A DNA stretch of 64,000 nt from Glandiceps talaboti (lineage: Eukaryota > Hemichordata > Enteropneusta > Spengelidae): assembly GCF_964340395.1 (NCBI RefSeq), contig NC_135564.1:21219902-21283901 (forward strand), in the 5' to 3' direction. Numbering within the stretch: position 1 is the stretch's first letter; each line of letters starts with the position of its first letter. Below are positions 1 to 12,847 of this stretch, one piece after another. The translations under genes were made by a program, and so were the position numbers. Below the pieces are notes generated by a model. It was not told the DNA's origin, ran no database searches, and saw only the letters and a list, made by a program, of their open reading frames with translations.

Positions 1-589
1 TATCATAAATTACTTTGATATCATCTATGCATTGTAAGGATTGTTAAATTAATATATAAATGGAAAGAGTATTGACTATTAAACTCAACAGGTTTACTAT
101 GAGACACCATCCCATTCACTTCTTTCCCCAGAAGTTCGACTGTACTGCTAAGTGTGTCAACAATATTAATGTTTGGTAAAGAATGTTGTATACAGTAATA
201 GTAGTCCATAACAGTTTAAAGTGAAACCAGTTTTATCTGGTTGAAACAAGTTCAAATCAGATACAAGTAGTTTAATTTAAATACAGTAAAACCTTTATTA
301 CGGGCCAATTCATACCAGTTCCATCCAGTTTCGACCAGCAGACACTCATTTTACATAAGTTTGAAAACCCTTACATGAAAGCAATCCGGAAACTATAAAC
401 AATGTATGATAACATTTTATTTTCATTCAATTTTCAATGCAAAGTCAATTTTTCTTTTTAAAGTGTATTTCACCATGATGAATGTGATTATAGATATTTT
501 GTTTTTGGTAAATACAGCCACACAAACCTCAGTCCACTGTGAGTTGGTAAATACAGCCACACAAACCTGCACTATAAAATATAATGATG

Positions 590-775
590 GGTACAAAAAT
601 CATATCTAGTATACCCCCACGAGTATCTGTTTATTTGCTGGTTTATTTAATTATTTTATTTGTCCCTATACTTGTCGTTCGTTTGCTTGTTCATTTGTCA
701 TTTATTTGATAGTTTATTTGTTTTGTTTTGTTTTGTTTTGTTTTGTTTTGTTTTGTTTGTCACACGGTTCCTGCT
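590..775. repeat. Interspersed repeat, copy 1, ending in (TTTTG)n
   Basis: This block, from the words GATGGGTACAAAAA through a TTTATTTG-rich stretch to a (TTTTG)n run at about 720-757, is repeated nearly word for word at 63371-63565 in the same orientation. The shared body is about 130 bp and the pentamer run differs in length. It is probably the 3' part of a retroposon family, but no coding part is visible. Confidence 0.75.
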
Positions 776-1239
776 TACAACCCATAACAAACACACTGTA
801 CTTACTTCAACATTACCATGTAATTTTGTCCAAAATATAAGGGGAGCTGTTATCACTTATAATAACTCTAACTGAAATAGTTTATTAATGTAAAGTCAAC
901 ATTTTCATGCAAAGCCTAGAGTAGATGATTGAGTAGCCATCTTTTGAAGACACAAGAATGAGAACTATAAATACTGCAAATCTCTATCAATAATACTAGA
1001 TAATTATTAGGAATAAATGTCACTTTTAACCGACTGTCAACTTGTCAACTGAAAAATGTATTCAATGACGTAATCTAGAGTGGTAACTAAAATGGCAAAA
1101 GCCGAGTTTATAACATTTTACTCATTGACAAGTGAAAATACTAACAAAAATAATACTTTAAATTATTTTAGGATATTGTTTATGTCGATGCATGGTTTCT
1201 GTAACATTACAATTTGTGTTCTGACATTTTTAGAACTGT

Positions 1240-1435
1240 TGGTTACATAGCTGGGAGTTTCTATACATAGTTAGAACTGTTAGTTACATAGTTGTGAGTT
1301 TCTATACATTGTTACAACTGTTTGTTATATAGTTGGGAGTTTCTATACATTGTTACAACTGTTGGTTACATAGTTGGGAGTTTCTATACATTGTTACAAC
1401 TGTTGGTTACATAGTTGGGAGTTTCTATACATTCC
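1240..1435. repeat. 40 bp minisatellite, array 1
   Basis: About five units of roughly 40 bp, each with TACATAGTTGGGAGTTTC followed by TATACATTGTTACAACTG. The first units are more diverged. The same unit recurs at 7158-7277. In both places the array abuts a CCCTTACC/GGTAAGGG boundary, so array and neighbouring repeat move or duplicate together. Confidence 0.85.
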
Positions 1436-1830
1436 CTTACCAAACTGAAAGCTCAGACCCAAGCTGGCAAAGAGCTTTTTCAGAGCTTTTCAGCTCTGTG
1501 GCACACTACCAACAGCTCTATTGCACACATTCAAAAATGTGTTGAGCTGCTGAATGTCTGCAACAGACTTCTAGGGTTTATGTCTGTTAGGAAAAAAATT
1601 CTTAAGCTTACTGACAGCTGTCCGCATCTCACTGACAGCTGTCTGCAGTTCACCAACAGCTACTTGCAGTTTACTGGCAGCTGTCTTCAGCCACAGGAGT
1701 TAATTTCTAAATAATGTCTGTCAGGAGTGTTTACACTTTGCTCTGTCATGGGCAAAACGACTAGCAGCAGACTTTTAGCAGCTTTTGTGGTAGTTTCCAG
1801 AATATTTTAAAGTTACCTGGACAGTGGCAA
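1436..1830. repeat. CTGTCAG/CAGCTG-rich repeat beginning CCCTTACC
   Basis: Sequence rich in CAGCTGTC and CTGACAG words, including 20-odd bp internal repeats at 1600-1695. It begins CCCTTACCAAACTGA next to the 40 bp array. A relative lies in opposite orientation at about 6830-7157, ending TTTCGGTAAGGG. The type of element is not identified, and the small ORFs in it have no protein-like features. Confidence 0.5.
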
Positions 1831-1871
1831 TGTGGAAGGGCATACCAATCCAAGGGTTCTCTGTTAATATG

Positions 1872-2810
1872 CTTCAAATTCAAATTCAAATTCAAATTCA
1901 AAAACTTTATTGTCCATTAAATTAAAAACATATAATGGAAAATTTCCTTCTGGCATTTCAGAAATCCCAATACGAATAAAAACGCTATCACAGACAACAT
2001 ACAACCAGACAGACAAATGTACAACAATACTATGTAGGTCTATGGAAATATATACAGTACTAAAATCCAAACACAGTTATTACAAATCAGTGAATCCACG
2101 GTTTAAAATAGAAATAGCAGATGGGATAAAAGACTTTTTGTAGCAATTTTTCCTTGCGAGGGGAACTTTGAGTCGCCGACCTGACGGTAAAGTTTGGAAC
2201 TGGTTATGTAGTGGGTGTTTTTGATCCTTGAAAATTTGAACAGCTTTTCGTTTCAGTGACTGGTGGTAGAGTTCGGATAATTGTTTCTGCTTTGAACCAA
2301 TAATCCTTCCCGCCTGATTGACGACTCGCGACAACTTTGTTCTGTCTTTAACTGTGAGATTTCCATACCAGGATACAATATTAAATGTCAATACACTTTC
2401 GATTAGTGAGTGATACACTGATGCTAATATATCCTTACTTACGTTAAAACTATTGAGCTTACGAAGCAGATAAAGGCGCTGCTGTGCTTTCTTAAAAATA
2501 TGATCTACATTATCTGTAAAACTTAGGTTGGAAGCTAGGATGGTACCAAGATATGTAAAAATATGTACTTTCTCCACTTCTTCCCCGTTTATGGTGAGAG
2601 ATCGACATAGTGATGTGTCTTGTTTCCGTCCCCCAACCATGCACATCTCTTTCGTTTTCCTAACATTGAGTTCAAGATAACTCTTGTCAAACCAGGATTT
2701 TAGGGTATTCACGTATAGAAAATACTGACCAAGTGAAAATTCATCTTTTAACCGGGCGACCAGCGCCATGTCATCTGCAAATTTGATTAAAGCTTCTGTC
2801 ATAATAAATA
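1872..2810 (-). pseudogene. 5'-truncated non-LTR retrotransposon (reverse transcriptase C-terminal part)
   Basis: The minus strand is open from 2802 to 2080 (about 240 codons). It starts just before the reverse transcriptase catalytic box, read as FADD at residues 8-11, and continues through thumb-like sequence with the motifs KTKEMC, FTYLGT, KKAQQRLYLLRKL and SWYGN to a C-terminal LPSGRR segment. That order is typical of the L2/CR1/Rex1 group of LINE-like elements. Below 2080 lies a 3' UTR that ends in a tandem GAATTT tail on the minus strand (1873-1905), the short-repeat terminus usual for CR1/L2-type elements. The absent endonuclease and fingers indicate 5' truncation during target-primed insertion. 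The fragment is uninterrupted, so insertion may be recent. An exact target-site duplication was not secured. Confidence 0.85.
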
Positions 2811-3463
2811 TTGCTTGGAATTAAACTTGCCTAAATACTTATTCACTAAAACATACATCAAATGTATGCAGGTGAATGTAGGTAATATTTATAAGAATGC
2901 CTGCAACACCATCAAATGACCAATAACTACAGTACATTTACATGTTAAAATATATTTATTAAGTTTCATTGTTAAGTATAAACACCGGAATCTGTTCTTG
3001 TTAAAACGTAAACCAGCTGCATGAACAACAAAATCAATCCTTACAGAATACCTCTAATATAAAATGTACATGTATTGTTGTATGCATTTATTATTTGCAT
3101 CGTTCACCCTCACAACTTACCGAGATTTAATGTAACTGTTTTCTCAAATTATTTGTAATATGTCACCTACATAACAAACATCCATTTTAAAATCATTTGC
3201 CAGATTTAGTATTCTGGGTTTGTGATAGCCATGCACGTATATTAGTGTGGAATTTGTTTACTATGCTTCAACTTGGGACTAGCAATTACTGGTTACATAT
3301 GCAGAAACACGGCCCATTTTCAAGGGTACTATAGGAAATGTCCCCTGCAGTATATTTCTTGACTTGGGCCGGTCGTGTAGCGTATAGGCATTGAAAAGAG
3401 TGGTTCATTTTGGGCCGCATATGATCGGCCTCGCCAATATCTGAGTTTTCAGTTTCACTATAG

Positions 3464-3788
3464 TCAGTCATATTCAGGGTTGTCATACCCATCATCAACG
3501 CCGTCTGATAAATCTCGACAGTCGGATGTCAACAAGGGATTTTGACTCGATCCCCTCTTCATTGTCAAATAACTCACAGTTGTCTTCATTTCCTCCGTTA
3601 TGTTATAACATGAATAAATATGATGCTCGCCATCTCCTTCCTGTCGATCATCTCATTAGTCTACCAAACTCGCTTGAAACGGTATCGGTATTGTCTGTGT
3701 ACGTGTTCGTGTGTTGTTGATGTCGAGGGACATCACCCGGAAGTGATGGGAGTCCATCGTTTGTGGGCCAATGATCGCAAAGTTGTCC
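3464..3788 (-). pseudogene. Frameshifted C-terminal gene fragment with NPxY-type tail
   Basis: Two minus-strand reading frames join with a one-base shift near 3650. The upper one (3788 to about 3650) reads GQLCDHWPTNDGLPSLPGD and continues with Thr/Asn/Asp-rich residues to SSEFGRLMR. The lower one (about 3650 to the stop at 3464) carries EGDGEHHIYSCYNITEEMK, then NPLL, and ends DDGYDNPEYD. The composition is protein-like and the end resembles the cytoplasmic tail of a membrane receptor with an NPxY adaptor motif (inference). It ends close to a promoter-like region that drives the plus-strand gene. It may be a decayed gene, a terminal exon with an assembly error, or chance. No upstream exon was found. 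Confidence 0.35.
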
Positions 3789-3879
3789 TCAGAACTGGAA
3801 TGGCCACTTTTCGCTTCCATCTCTCATAGATTGCCATTTTGCTTCAACTTTTGGAAATTACAAGTATACTGCTCTGTTT

Positions 3880-4221
3880 TGAGTCGATACGTAACGTGAA
3901 CGTACGGTGTAAACAAACCCCTCGATCGTCGATCGCTGGCTAAGGTTATATCCACAATATGGCGTCACAGGCTCTTTCAAAGCTCGTGGAAAAACTGCTA
4001 GGAACAAACATTTTGTTTATGGCTAATAACAGCGCAAACATGGATAATATGAAAGAAACAAAATAATAAACAAAAATATATTTTTTCAAAATTGAATCAA
4101 CGACTGCTGTAAAGTTTACAACGCATTGAAGTTTTGAAATTATTGTGAACGAGGCTATGACGTATCAGCCAATCAAATCAACGCGCGCAATCTCCCCAGT
4201 ACTTCAAATGTGAAACGGAAG
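3880..4221 (+). promoter_or_regulatory. Promoter region with CCAAT box and YY1-like start element
   Basis: This stretch is richer in CpG than its surroundings (CGATCGTCGATCG at about 3923, ACGCGCGC at 4180). It contains a CCAAT box in CAGCCAATCAAATC (about 4167-4180). The words AAGATGGCGGCC at 4219-4230, spanning the start codon, match the known YY1 consensus, which often lies at the start of TATA-less housekeeping genes. No TATA box is visible. It lies between the minus-strand fragment and the plus-strand gene, so a bidirectional role is possible. Confidence 0.5.
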
Positions 4222-6034
4222 ATGGCGGCCATGGTTCACAAAGGCAAAGAAAATCGTTTTCGACAACTGATCATGAGAAGAGGTATACATCAAGACCTAC
4301 TCATTTTGGTGATGAAGGTATGTTAATTTAACTGACGCTTTCAGAGCACATTATAGGCTCTGGTATTTTTTTTAAACGATAGAATCCTGGTCGTCTATGT
4401 GTAGACGTTATATCTTATTTATATTATAGTACTTGTGGCCGTACGATCGGAGCCTTTTCAGACATAGACCTAGACCTCGGTCCACGGTTGCATACATAGA
4501 CTTCTACAACTGTTTGAAACTTCCGAAAGTTGTTTTTAAAGTACATCTGATATACATGTAATATTCAAGTTGGAGTGTCCACTTTGTCGATTGAAAGTAG
4601 GAAAGAATGCACTGGTGCCGTGTGTAAACTGGAATTAGATTACACCCCCCCCCCCCCCCCCCCCCCATGATTTATCGTGTAAAAATATTAGTTTCTCGTC
4701 GAAAGAGTTCCTATGTACCGCACTGAGTCTTGTTAGAAAACAGTGGCAAATTAATTTATTCAATTAAGATATGGAATGGAACAATGTTGGAGTGTTTTGA
4801 AGAAACCAGTGTCACAAATCATTTAGTAGTAGTACTAGTACACCCCATGGTCACAGCCACATTTACACAGTGCTCTGTCATGTACATGCAGAACACTTTT
4901 CACCAACTTTATGTATGTCATTGAGGTCTGTCCGTATGTATGTATGTATGTATGTATGTATGTATGTATGTATGTATGTATGTATGTATGTATGTGTGTG
5001 TGTGTATATACATATACGTACATGTATGCATGTATTTATTTAATAAGGGTATGGACTTTCATTTTAATCAAAGATTGTCATGTTTAAAATGCTTCATATT
5101 GATGTATTTGTGTATTCATTACGTTATAGTGCAAATTATAGAACACAACACCTATTTAGTTGTAAGGAGAGAGTAAGAATATGGAACTCTTGTTGAGGCA
5201 TTGTGGCCATCAGACAAGCAATATTAATTATCCTTGTCTTATTCTAAGTAGAAATGTTAAGTGTTAAGTGAGACAATGTGGGAAGACTGCGAGTTCATTA
5301 TTTTTTTATAAAGTTTTTATAAAGCTGTTCCTTAATTATGGCTGCTCAGCCTCTGATGTACTTTTGGGAAGTCTGATAAAATGTATTCACCTAGGGTGTA
5401 CCACTGTTAACACACTACAAGAATATACATTTTGTAGATTCTATTTACCAGTTGATAATTTTTGTTTTGCCAAAATTAGTGTTACTTACATGCATGTTTT
5501 TATTTGTTGCATCTTAGAGTAGAAACTCAAGATGACTTTAGAAAAAGCAGTGTCAACATAAAAGTACAAAAAACAGAAAGTGGACAAAGAAAGCAAACTC
5601 CAGCAGGACAAAAAATGGAACACATGCAGCACAGCAAAGCAATAAAGCAAAGACTGACAAAGATAGAGAAATTGCTGAAGAGAAGCAAGCCAAACGCCTA
5701 GCAAAGTTGTATGGCAACTTTAAAAAGGATGAAGGAACAGGCCTACTTTCAAAGGTACTAGTAACTTTTTTAATCTGTTAGTGTGTAAAAACAAAACAGA
5801 GCAATATAATTGCCCAAGAGGAGCAAATAGTAAAAAGACACAAGACAGTTGGCATTTCTATAGGGACAAACAATAGATTCTTTGTTTGTAGCATGTAACT
5901 GTTTATTAGAAACAAAAGATAAAATGAACTGTGTACCTCTCCCTTCACATTCATAACAAACATTTCTTTTGTTAATTGATTGCTCTTGGTTCTTTCTTTG
6001 CAGTGACTTTCAGGAACCAATGGATATTGATTGA
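4222..6034 (+). CDS. Small basic protein of unknown function, three predicted exons
   Basis: Exon 1 (4222-4317) encodes MAAMVHKGKENRFRQLIMRR and twelve more residues, and ends AAG before the donor GTATGTT. Exon 2 (5542-5754, or 5551-5754 with the next AG) is open in the matching phase 0 for 71 codons. It is Lys/Gln/Asn-rich, then helical and charged (DREIAEEKQAKRLAKLYGNF), and ends before the donor GTACTA. A possible exon 3 (6014-6034) follows a TTTCAG acceptor and gives EPMDID and a stop. The total is 109 residues, strongly basic, with no membrane segment, so a nuclear or ribosome-associated role is conceivable but not shown. The CCAAT/YY1-type promoter directly before the ATG supports exon 1. 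A longer ORF in another frame over exon 2 (5504-5701) cannot be linked to exon 1 in phase. A possible poly(A) signal AATAAA lies near 6406. Confidence 0.45.
4935..5001. repeat. (TATG)n microsatellite
   Basis: About fifteen TATG units followed by (TG)n, inside the first intron of the 4222-6034 gene. The open frames here (MYVC repeats and the reverse) are by-products of the tetramer. Confidence 0.95.
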
Positions 6035-6829
6035 TCTGATTCTGATCCTGATTCTGCCAAACTGATGACGTAAACTGCCAAAGTGATGATGTAAACTGCC
6101 GAAGTGATGATGCTAATGATGAACACAATGGCTTTAGCTTATATAATGACTGAAAGTGAAATAATGTCAGACTCTGAAACTCCAGCAACTGTTGAAAGCC
6201 AAACTCAAATTGCCAGAGCTCTTTCACATGTATGATGTAGGTAATTCTTTAGATTTGATTTGAAGAACCCCATCATTAAGGGACATATATTTTTTATCTT
6301 CTAATCAATGGATGAATACAGGTACTATTGTTAAACTCAGGTATGTTGGTACTGTCATTTCACTACAGACATGTCTCAAGCCTTTTAGTTATTTTGGAAA
6401 AAAGCAATAAAGTTGCTTCTTGTTTTCATTTAATTCTTCTTCTGCATGATTTACTGGTTGCAAAAGTATGTGCCCGTGTGTGTAGTATGTACATACATAC
6501 ATACATATATGTGTATCCCCTAAAACATGTAAGTGAACAAACTTTGTGAGTTTGTGAAACTGACATTTTTTAAATATGTTTCAGTGGGAACAAGCATTCA
6601 AATCAAATATGGTCAGTCCTGATATACATTTGTATGTCAAATATATTTCCCCAACGTGTATAAGCATGTTTTAAGTGTCAAAATTAATATGGTTTAAAAC
6701 ATGTTTAAAACTAGTTTCAAATGAGTTGACTAAGGACTTCTGACAAGTTTAAAACATGAATGAAACACTCAAAACTGATCAGACTTGTTTTGAATTAGTA
6801 TAGAACACTTTTTAAACTAGTGGATTTTT

Positions 6830-7157
6830 AGTAAGGAATTCCCCTTTTGCAGTGTGCCAATGATACCTGTCAGAAGTCTGCTTATAGTCTTTCAGCAGTT
6901 TGTCACAATGCTGTCAGAAGGCTGTTGTTAGTCTGTCAGGTCTGTTAGTGGTCTTTCAGATGTCTGACGATAGTCTTACATAAGTCTGTTATAAAGCAGT
7001 TGAATGTCTGTCAGGTATTTACCTGAGCTGTTGAGAGCTGTTCTCTGCAGCTCAAATCTAATTATGTATGCACAAAAATCAGCCTTCCGGCAGCTAACTG
7101 TCAGAAGTCTTTTTGAGAGCTGTTGCAGCTCAAAAACAGCTGTCTCATTTCGGTAAG
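6830..7157. repeat. CTGTCAG-rich repeat, inverted relative of 1436-1830
   Basis: Shares the CTGTCAGAAGTCTG and CAGCTGT words of 1436-1830 but in opposite orientation, ending TTTCGGTAAGGG directly before the second 40 bp array. Boundaries are approximate. Confidence 0.45.
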
Positions 7158-7277
7158 GGTTGTTACAACTGTTGGTTACATAGTTGGGAGTTTCTATACA
7201 TTGTTACAACTGTTGGTTACATAGTTGGGAGTTTCTATACATTGTTACAACTGTTGGTTACATAGTTGGGAGTTCAG
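7158..7277. repeat. 40 bp minisatellite, array 2
   Basis: Three near-identical 40 bp units (GTTACAACTGTTGGTTACAT and AGTTGGGAGTTTCTATACAT) matching the array at 1240-1435. Confidence 0.85.
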
Positions 7278-7279
7278 TC

Positions 7280-10200
7280 AATTACAAGTGATGTTAAGTA
7301 TACATCACTAAGTAGAATACTGTGTACTCAAGTACCTTATGCAGAAAAAAGTGACATCACAAAGACTGTGATATAAAGTCAGTTTGCGTCCCTTTAATAA
7401 TCAGGTATTTATTAGTGATATACACAATCTTTATCTCCAATATTTCTGAAGATTTAATTGAATGGACCTTTACATACTAATTGCAAAGGAAATTGAATAT
7501 GAATGTGTTCTTTTCCATGAACACAATCTGACTGTGAACATATTGGTTTGAACCATATATCTTTTCTTCAGAGTGTGCCCTCTTGTGGTAGATATTGATA
7601 AAGCTAGCAATGCACTGTTGTAGGAAAATCAGGTGATGTCAATAAAGCCACAAAGGTAAACAATTGGGTGCTTTTAAATTGATATGGTAGTGTAATTGAC
7701 AGATCTATCAGGGTACTCAATCTCATCCTACCTTGACCTTTCACCTCTATGCATTATTGTGGTGTTGTCTGACCTGTGACTTCACCTCACTGTCTTGACA
7801 GATTTACAATGTATTAAAATTAAGGACGTTTTGTGTCTGGAAATTGTGTTATTCTCAAGCATAACTTCAAATCTTAAAATAATAAGGCAGAAGCGAATGG
7901 ATTTTTATCTAGAAAATATTGATTCATAATATTTTGGGATTAGCTAGCCTGGCATCCATGCAAATGGGCATTTTAAGTTCATTATTTGAGATGGGGAAAT
8001 CAAAATACAAAATCCCCATTCGCCTGGATTCTAAGCTAGGGATTAGCTTAAATAATCAAACCGTTATAATAATGGTTTAAATAAAAATCAGATGAAAGAT
8101 ATAAATATAATGTACTACATTTTGTAGTGCAAATGCTAAAATGCACTGTGTATTGTATTTTCACCTTAATGTATTTTGTCATCGTCCAGTGAAAAATACT
8201 AGTTGACTAACAATTCCAATGTTTGGATTTCAGTAGCATTGTCACTAACATTATTTAAATAATTTGTGAAATATAGCACCAAAATAGCGTTGTTGTGTTA
8301 GACAATTGTTTATTTTCTTATTCATATGCTAGCTGTTTTACTATCAAAGGAGCCATATTGAAAAACATGAAATTCTAGAAGTTTAATGTCACTGAAATAT
8401 GAAAATTCAATGTTTTTTACTGACAATGAAAGCCTGGACAAATCTTATTGTATTATGTTTCCATGGAAATGGGCAGCTTTTAGTACTGGTGTGGTAAATG
8501 CTAGGTCAAAAGAAGTCTTCAGGATTATCAAAATAGCAAAGTAGTCTCACTTAGTGCATTTGAAAGTTAGTTTATCAAGATTTTGGATAGACTGAAAAAT
8601 GCAAATATTGGGAGAACTCCAGGCCACAAAATAACTTAGATTCATGCAGATTAGATGACATTGTTGGGCCAAGTGGAGAATGTATGGAATATTACTAAAA
8701 TTAATGTAATACAGTCAGTCTACAATTTTACATCCTTCCAAATATTCTAAACATTTTCTTTGCAACGAAATGTCCGTGTGGTGTCATTCAGTATAATGAA
8801 CTATATGTAGTTAACCTAGTTTTGTATGTGCAGTGAAATCAGCAAAGCAACACCATTTATCTGGAGTGAATTATTTCATATATTATTTATAGTCTTTTTA
8901 CAAATAGATAAAACTTATCAACATTGACACACTGTCAGCTTTGTTTATACTGGAGTATATTTATGTACACGTATTGGTGATATCCACAATTATTCTTGCC
9001 AAATATATCATTATGTTGTGCCAATTTAAAAGCAGTCTACAAGCTTTCCACTTTACTGCCAAAACTATTCATGCAAACATTTTCATTTTCAATAATTGTT
9101 TATGCATTTCAACTTAATTTTCAACTCTATAGATATAAGCCATATATATATATATGAAAAAAATTAAAAGTATTGTTAAAAGTACTGATATGAATAGTAA
9201 GGTTTTTTTTAAAAACCCACCTGTTCCACTATGTGCTCTGAGGTGATGGGGATTATGTTGACATGGTAACCAGTGTAAATATACATCTGCCACTACTTGT
9301 CTTCAGTGCATTGGGCACTAGATGAAGATTGATTATTTTGCATACAAAAGTTTAATATCTTGGCATTTCATATTTACACAATCAAACAGAAATGACATTA
9401 AAATGTTGGTTAAGTAAACACAGCTAGTCATCTGCATGCAGCTGTGTAATTTAGGTCTAAAACTGCATCATGTCTTTTGGTGTCATTTTCATTTTGACTT
9501 TTTTATGAAGTGAGAATGTATGCAGCTTTAGGCCTCAGAAGTGAATATCGCTTGTACAATGTATTTAAGAGGGATATTGAAAAGTTTACAGATGAGTGTA
9601 GTCTGAGATTTCAGTGACAGAATTATGACAGAGTTATAGACAACAGTAATAATTCCTACTTGCTGTACTAATACTAATAACATGGCTCCCTTTGTGGTGA
9701 TGGCAAACGTTGTTCATTATTAAGACGTATACATATGCAGCCCTTTTTCATATTTTCACATATAAACTCAAATTCAGACTAGGTTATAGTGCACTGCATG
9801 CACTACTGTGGTAGTTACATGTAGTACTCACATAGGCTACTCAGGTGTAACAAAGCAATAGCCAATACAACATATATGTCATGTCATGTCTTTTGTTACA
9901 AATTTGAGGTCTTTAATCAAAGTTAGGTGATGTGTGTGCAAGCTATGAAACTAAAATGGCTTCAATTCAGACCTTGGTATGATTATTAATACCTGACAAG
10001 TGTTACTACCATAGTATAGTAATGTATGTATATAGCGGGTACTGCTTTTCACCTTAAGATGTAAAGATCTGTATCAATACAAATAAGATATATCAAATAT
10101 TGTGGTCATGTGCAAATAGATAAAAGGGAGCTTAGGTGCAGAATACAAACAGTGCATGGTCATATTTTGTTGTCAGCAATACTGCTATGATTAATGTTAG

Positions 10201-12000
10201 TGGAGCCTGGGTTTCAATGTATTTCACTCCTCAACCACAAACTAACCTTATATCAACCTTCTAGCTTTGATACAATTATTGTAGAGGTGCTACTTGTAAA
10301 TGAAAGTGAATAAATATCAAACAAATAAGAACAAAATATTCTGGGAATCACGGTTTTATCTGTGATTTGACCAAAATCATGTTTTCTTTAATTGGCACAA
10401 CGCTGCAAGCATTGAAATTAGACTGGTCCACCATTAGATAAATCTACAGTATAGAGATTGGTCTGCAGGTTTTTGAAGTTAAGTCGTCCACACACACACA
10501 CACAGAGAAAAAGATGACTATAGCACTACTGAACCATTTCATTTCAGTTGTGCTAAAAAAAATTGGCCATGAACAACATGGTCATCATATATAATTGACA
10601 TGGTTCCACTAATAAGATAAGTGGAATGCAACTGAGAATTAAGCTGGGAATTAACTGACCTGGTAAACCTTTACAACTATCTTTGTTGATTACCAAAGGT
10701 ACTGTGTACTTTACATGATATTGTTATCACAATGCATATTATCTGTGTCTTGTTTACAACATATGACATTTAAATTGTTCATTAACAACACCATTAGCTA
10801 AGGTACAGTATAGCGATAACAGATAACTTAGGAACTCACTAACCATGGATTGAGTTGTCTAATTGGGCTAAGATGGGAGATTTATAATTTGTTTTAAGTA
10901 TATACATGAATACCTGTACTATACCACTCCAATGTTTTGCACTCTTAAAAATACCTTCTCTGATAAGAGAACTGTGAACTACCTGGAGTGAGTTGACTTG
11001 TGGAATAATGGCAGATTATTCCACTGTTTTAATCAAACTTGAATAAATGTACTAACCAAATATTTTGTACACCTAAAATACAAGCTTTTCTGAGTTCCCT
11101 TTAACTTTGCAACTTGTTTTCAAGTATGTTAACATCCTCAATTCTCTGGATAGAGACTCACAAGGGCAGGATTTGTCTTGCGTTCAGCTGAGTTATTTTA
11201 GGACGTAGTTAATTAGAAGTTGAAAATAAATAATTTCTCCACTGAATATTTGTGTAATCAACATAATTAAACTAAAGATCAGTGTCAGAAAAAAGTAGAG
11301 CACTGTTTATACAAGTTAAGAATTTTGTTTGAAGAAAATTTAATATCCATTAAAACATACATTTGAAGGTCAATTTACTTGTAACACTGACAAAGTAAAC
11401 ATAATACACACAAAGGATATATCATTATACATTCAATCCACACACTTTCCTTTCTTATAATTAAGTGTATAATTTTAATAACTTTGTCTTATTTGTTCAT
11501 CAGTTATTCCTCCCTTTCAAATTTCTCAACTGAATAATTTATATATAAAATGTATTTGGATCTCAAATGTCCAGTGGCCTATATTGTCAACAAAATAACT
11601 TTTTGACAGCATCCATGATTTCAAGAATTAACAATCATTTTAGATAATAATTGTGGTTTTTTTCTTTTTAAAATGTAGAATATATGGTCCACTCAGCCTC
11701 AAACCACAGCTAGTTCATATACTACATGTTGGCAACATTAGTATTTGGTGATGTCATGATTCAAATTGACCAAGAATACCACTGATTGGTTCAAAAGTGT
11801 CACGCAATTTCCTCATTCTGCCAATAATAAACCAGGTTACATAGTGATTCTGCAATGCTCCTGAAAATATCTACTGTTGAGAACATTCCCATTTTCTGAT
11901 TGGATGAGACAGAGCCCTGCATGTCCATAATTCAGCCAATCAGAGACCCAGTGATTCACCAGTTCTCCCACAACTTTATCACCTTTTTTTCATAAAATCA
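7280..12000. other. Intergenic DNA without recognised genes
   Basis: AT-rich, with no long open frame, no RNA gene recognised and no exon-like stretch with matching splice sites. Between 7940 and 8045 the words CTAGCCTGGCATCC and GGATTCTAAGCTAGG suggest a degenerate inverted repeat. Short CA runs occur at 10492-10504. Nothing else is supported. Confidence 0.6.
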
Positions 12001-12001
12001 T

Positions 12002-12067
12002 TTAAAATGTAATCAATTTATCTTCTATTTCAGAAATTTCTTGAAATTTGCCAGGACATTGATGACT
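12002..12067 (-). CDS. Tentative terminal exon of the aminotransferase gene
   Basis: After a minus-strand CAGTTTCAG acceptor this 66-base stretch reads, in the phase left by exon 11, SHQCPGKFQEISEIEDKLIT, F and a stop. The family usually needs only a short C-terminal helix after exon 11, so the length fits. A rival is an acceptor near 13108 giving only three codons. A different frame of the same stretch (VLANFKKFLK and stop) also looks helical but would need another phase. Weakly supported. Confidence 0.25.
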   Translation of the reverse strand, partial: SHQCPGKFQEISEIEDKLITF

Positions 12068-12525
12068 CTGAAACTGTGCATTTGAATGAAATAATTACTA
12101 AGCCTCTATTCATATACTATTACACATCAAGTGTGTACTCATGTACAATATACATTATATCATTTCTTATCAACATTTCTTAAAATGTGATAAATTTTGC
12201 AGTACAGAAAAAAGTACAAAATCAAAGTCATATTAGAATTATCACCAATGTTTGTATATTGTATATTCCGAGAATATTACGAACAATTTAGCTACATTCA
12301 GAACTACAATAAACCTAAATAATCAAAGCCAAATTTTTACTTATTTCTGGTAGGAAAAGAAAATAGTGATAATATGTCATATGCGTTCTTGTAATCAAAC
12401 AATACACATTAATGTAATGTAATGTACCCGACTAGTTAATGCCCAAAGTTTAGTCTCCAGGAAACAGTTACTGACAATATATTCACAGAATTTTCAATTG
12501 GAGATTTAGGTTTACAACTAATTCT

Positions 12526-12528
<3 letters not shown>

Positions 12529-12557
<29 letters not shown>

Positions 12558-12647
12558 CATACATACATACATGCATACATACATGCATGCATGCATGCAT
12601 GCATGCATACATACATACATACATACATACATACATACATACATACG
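12529..12647. repeat. (CATA)n/(CATG)n microsatellite
   Basis: About 118 bp of CATA units interrupted by a block of CATG/CATACATG units. The three long minus-strand frames here (MYVCMYVC) only reflect the tetramer period. Confidence 0.95.
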
Positions 12648-12847
12648 AGGGATATATTGAAGGTAAAAAGAAAGTAAAGATAAAAGTCTGTTCGGCAAAA
12701 TCCATGGGAGCCTGCGGCATATAACATTGGCTGATGTCTTTCTCTATTAAACATCTCCATTTTTAAGCTGATGTACAACCCACTTTTTCAGCGACTGCAA
12801 TGAATGAGATAAAGTTTAGAAAAAAATGAACGAAACAAGAATCATTT

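Noticed and set aside
5504-5701. 65-codon frame MLHLRVETQDD over exon 2 of the 4222 gene
   Set aside because: Cannot be joined to exon 1 in phase. The alternative frame gives a continuous 71-codon exon ending at a donor.
12436-12778. Three minus-strand frames with MYVCMYVC runs
   Set aside because: Translation of a CATA/CATG microsatellite.
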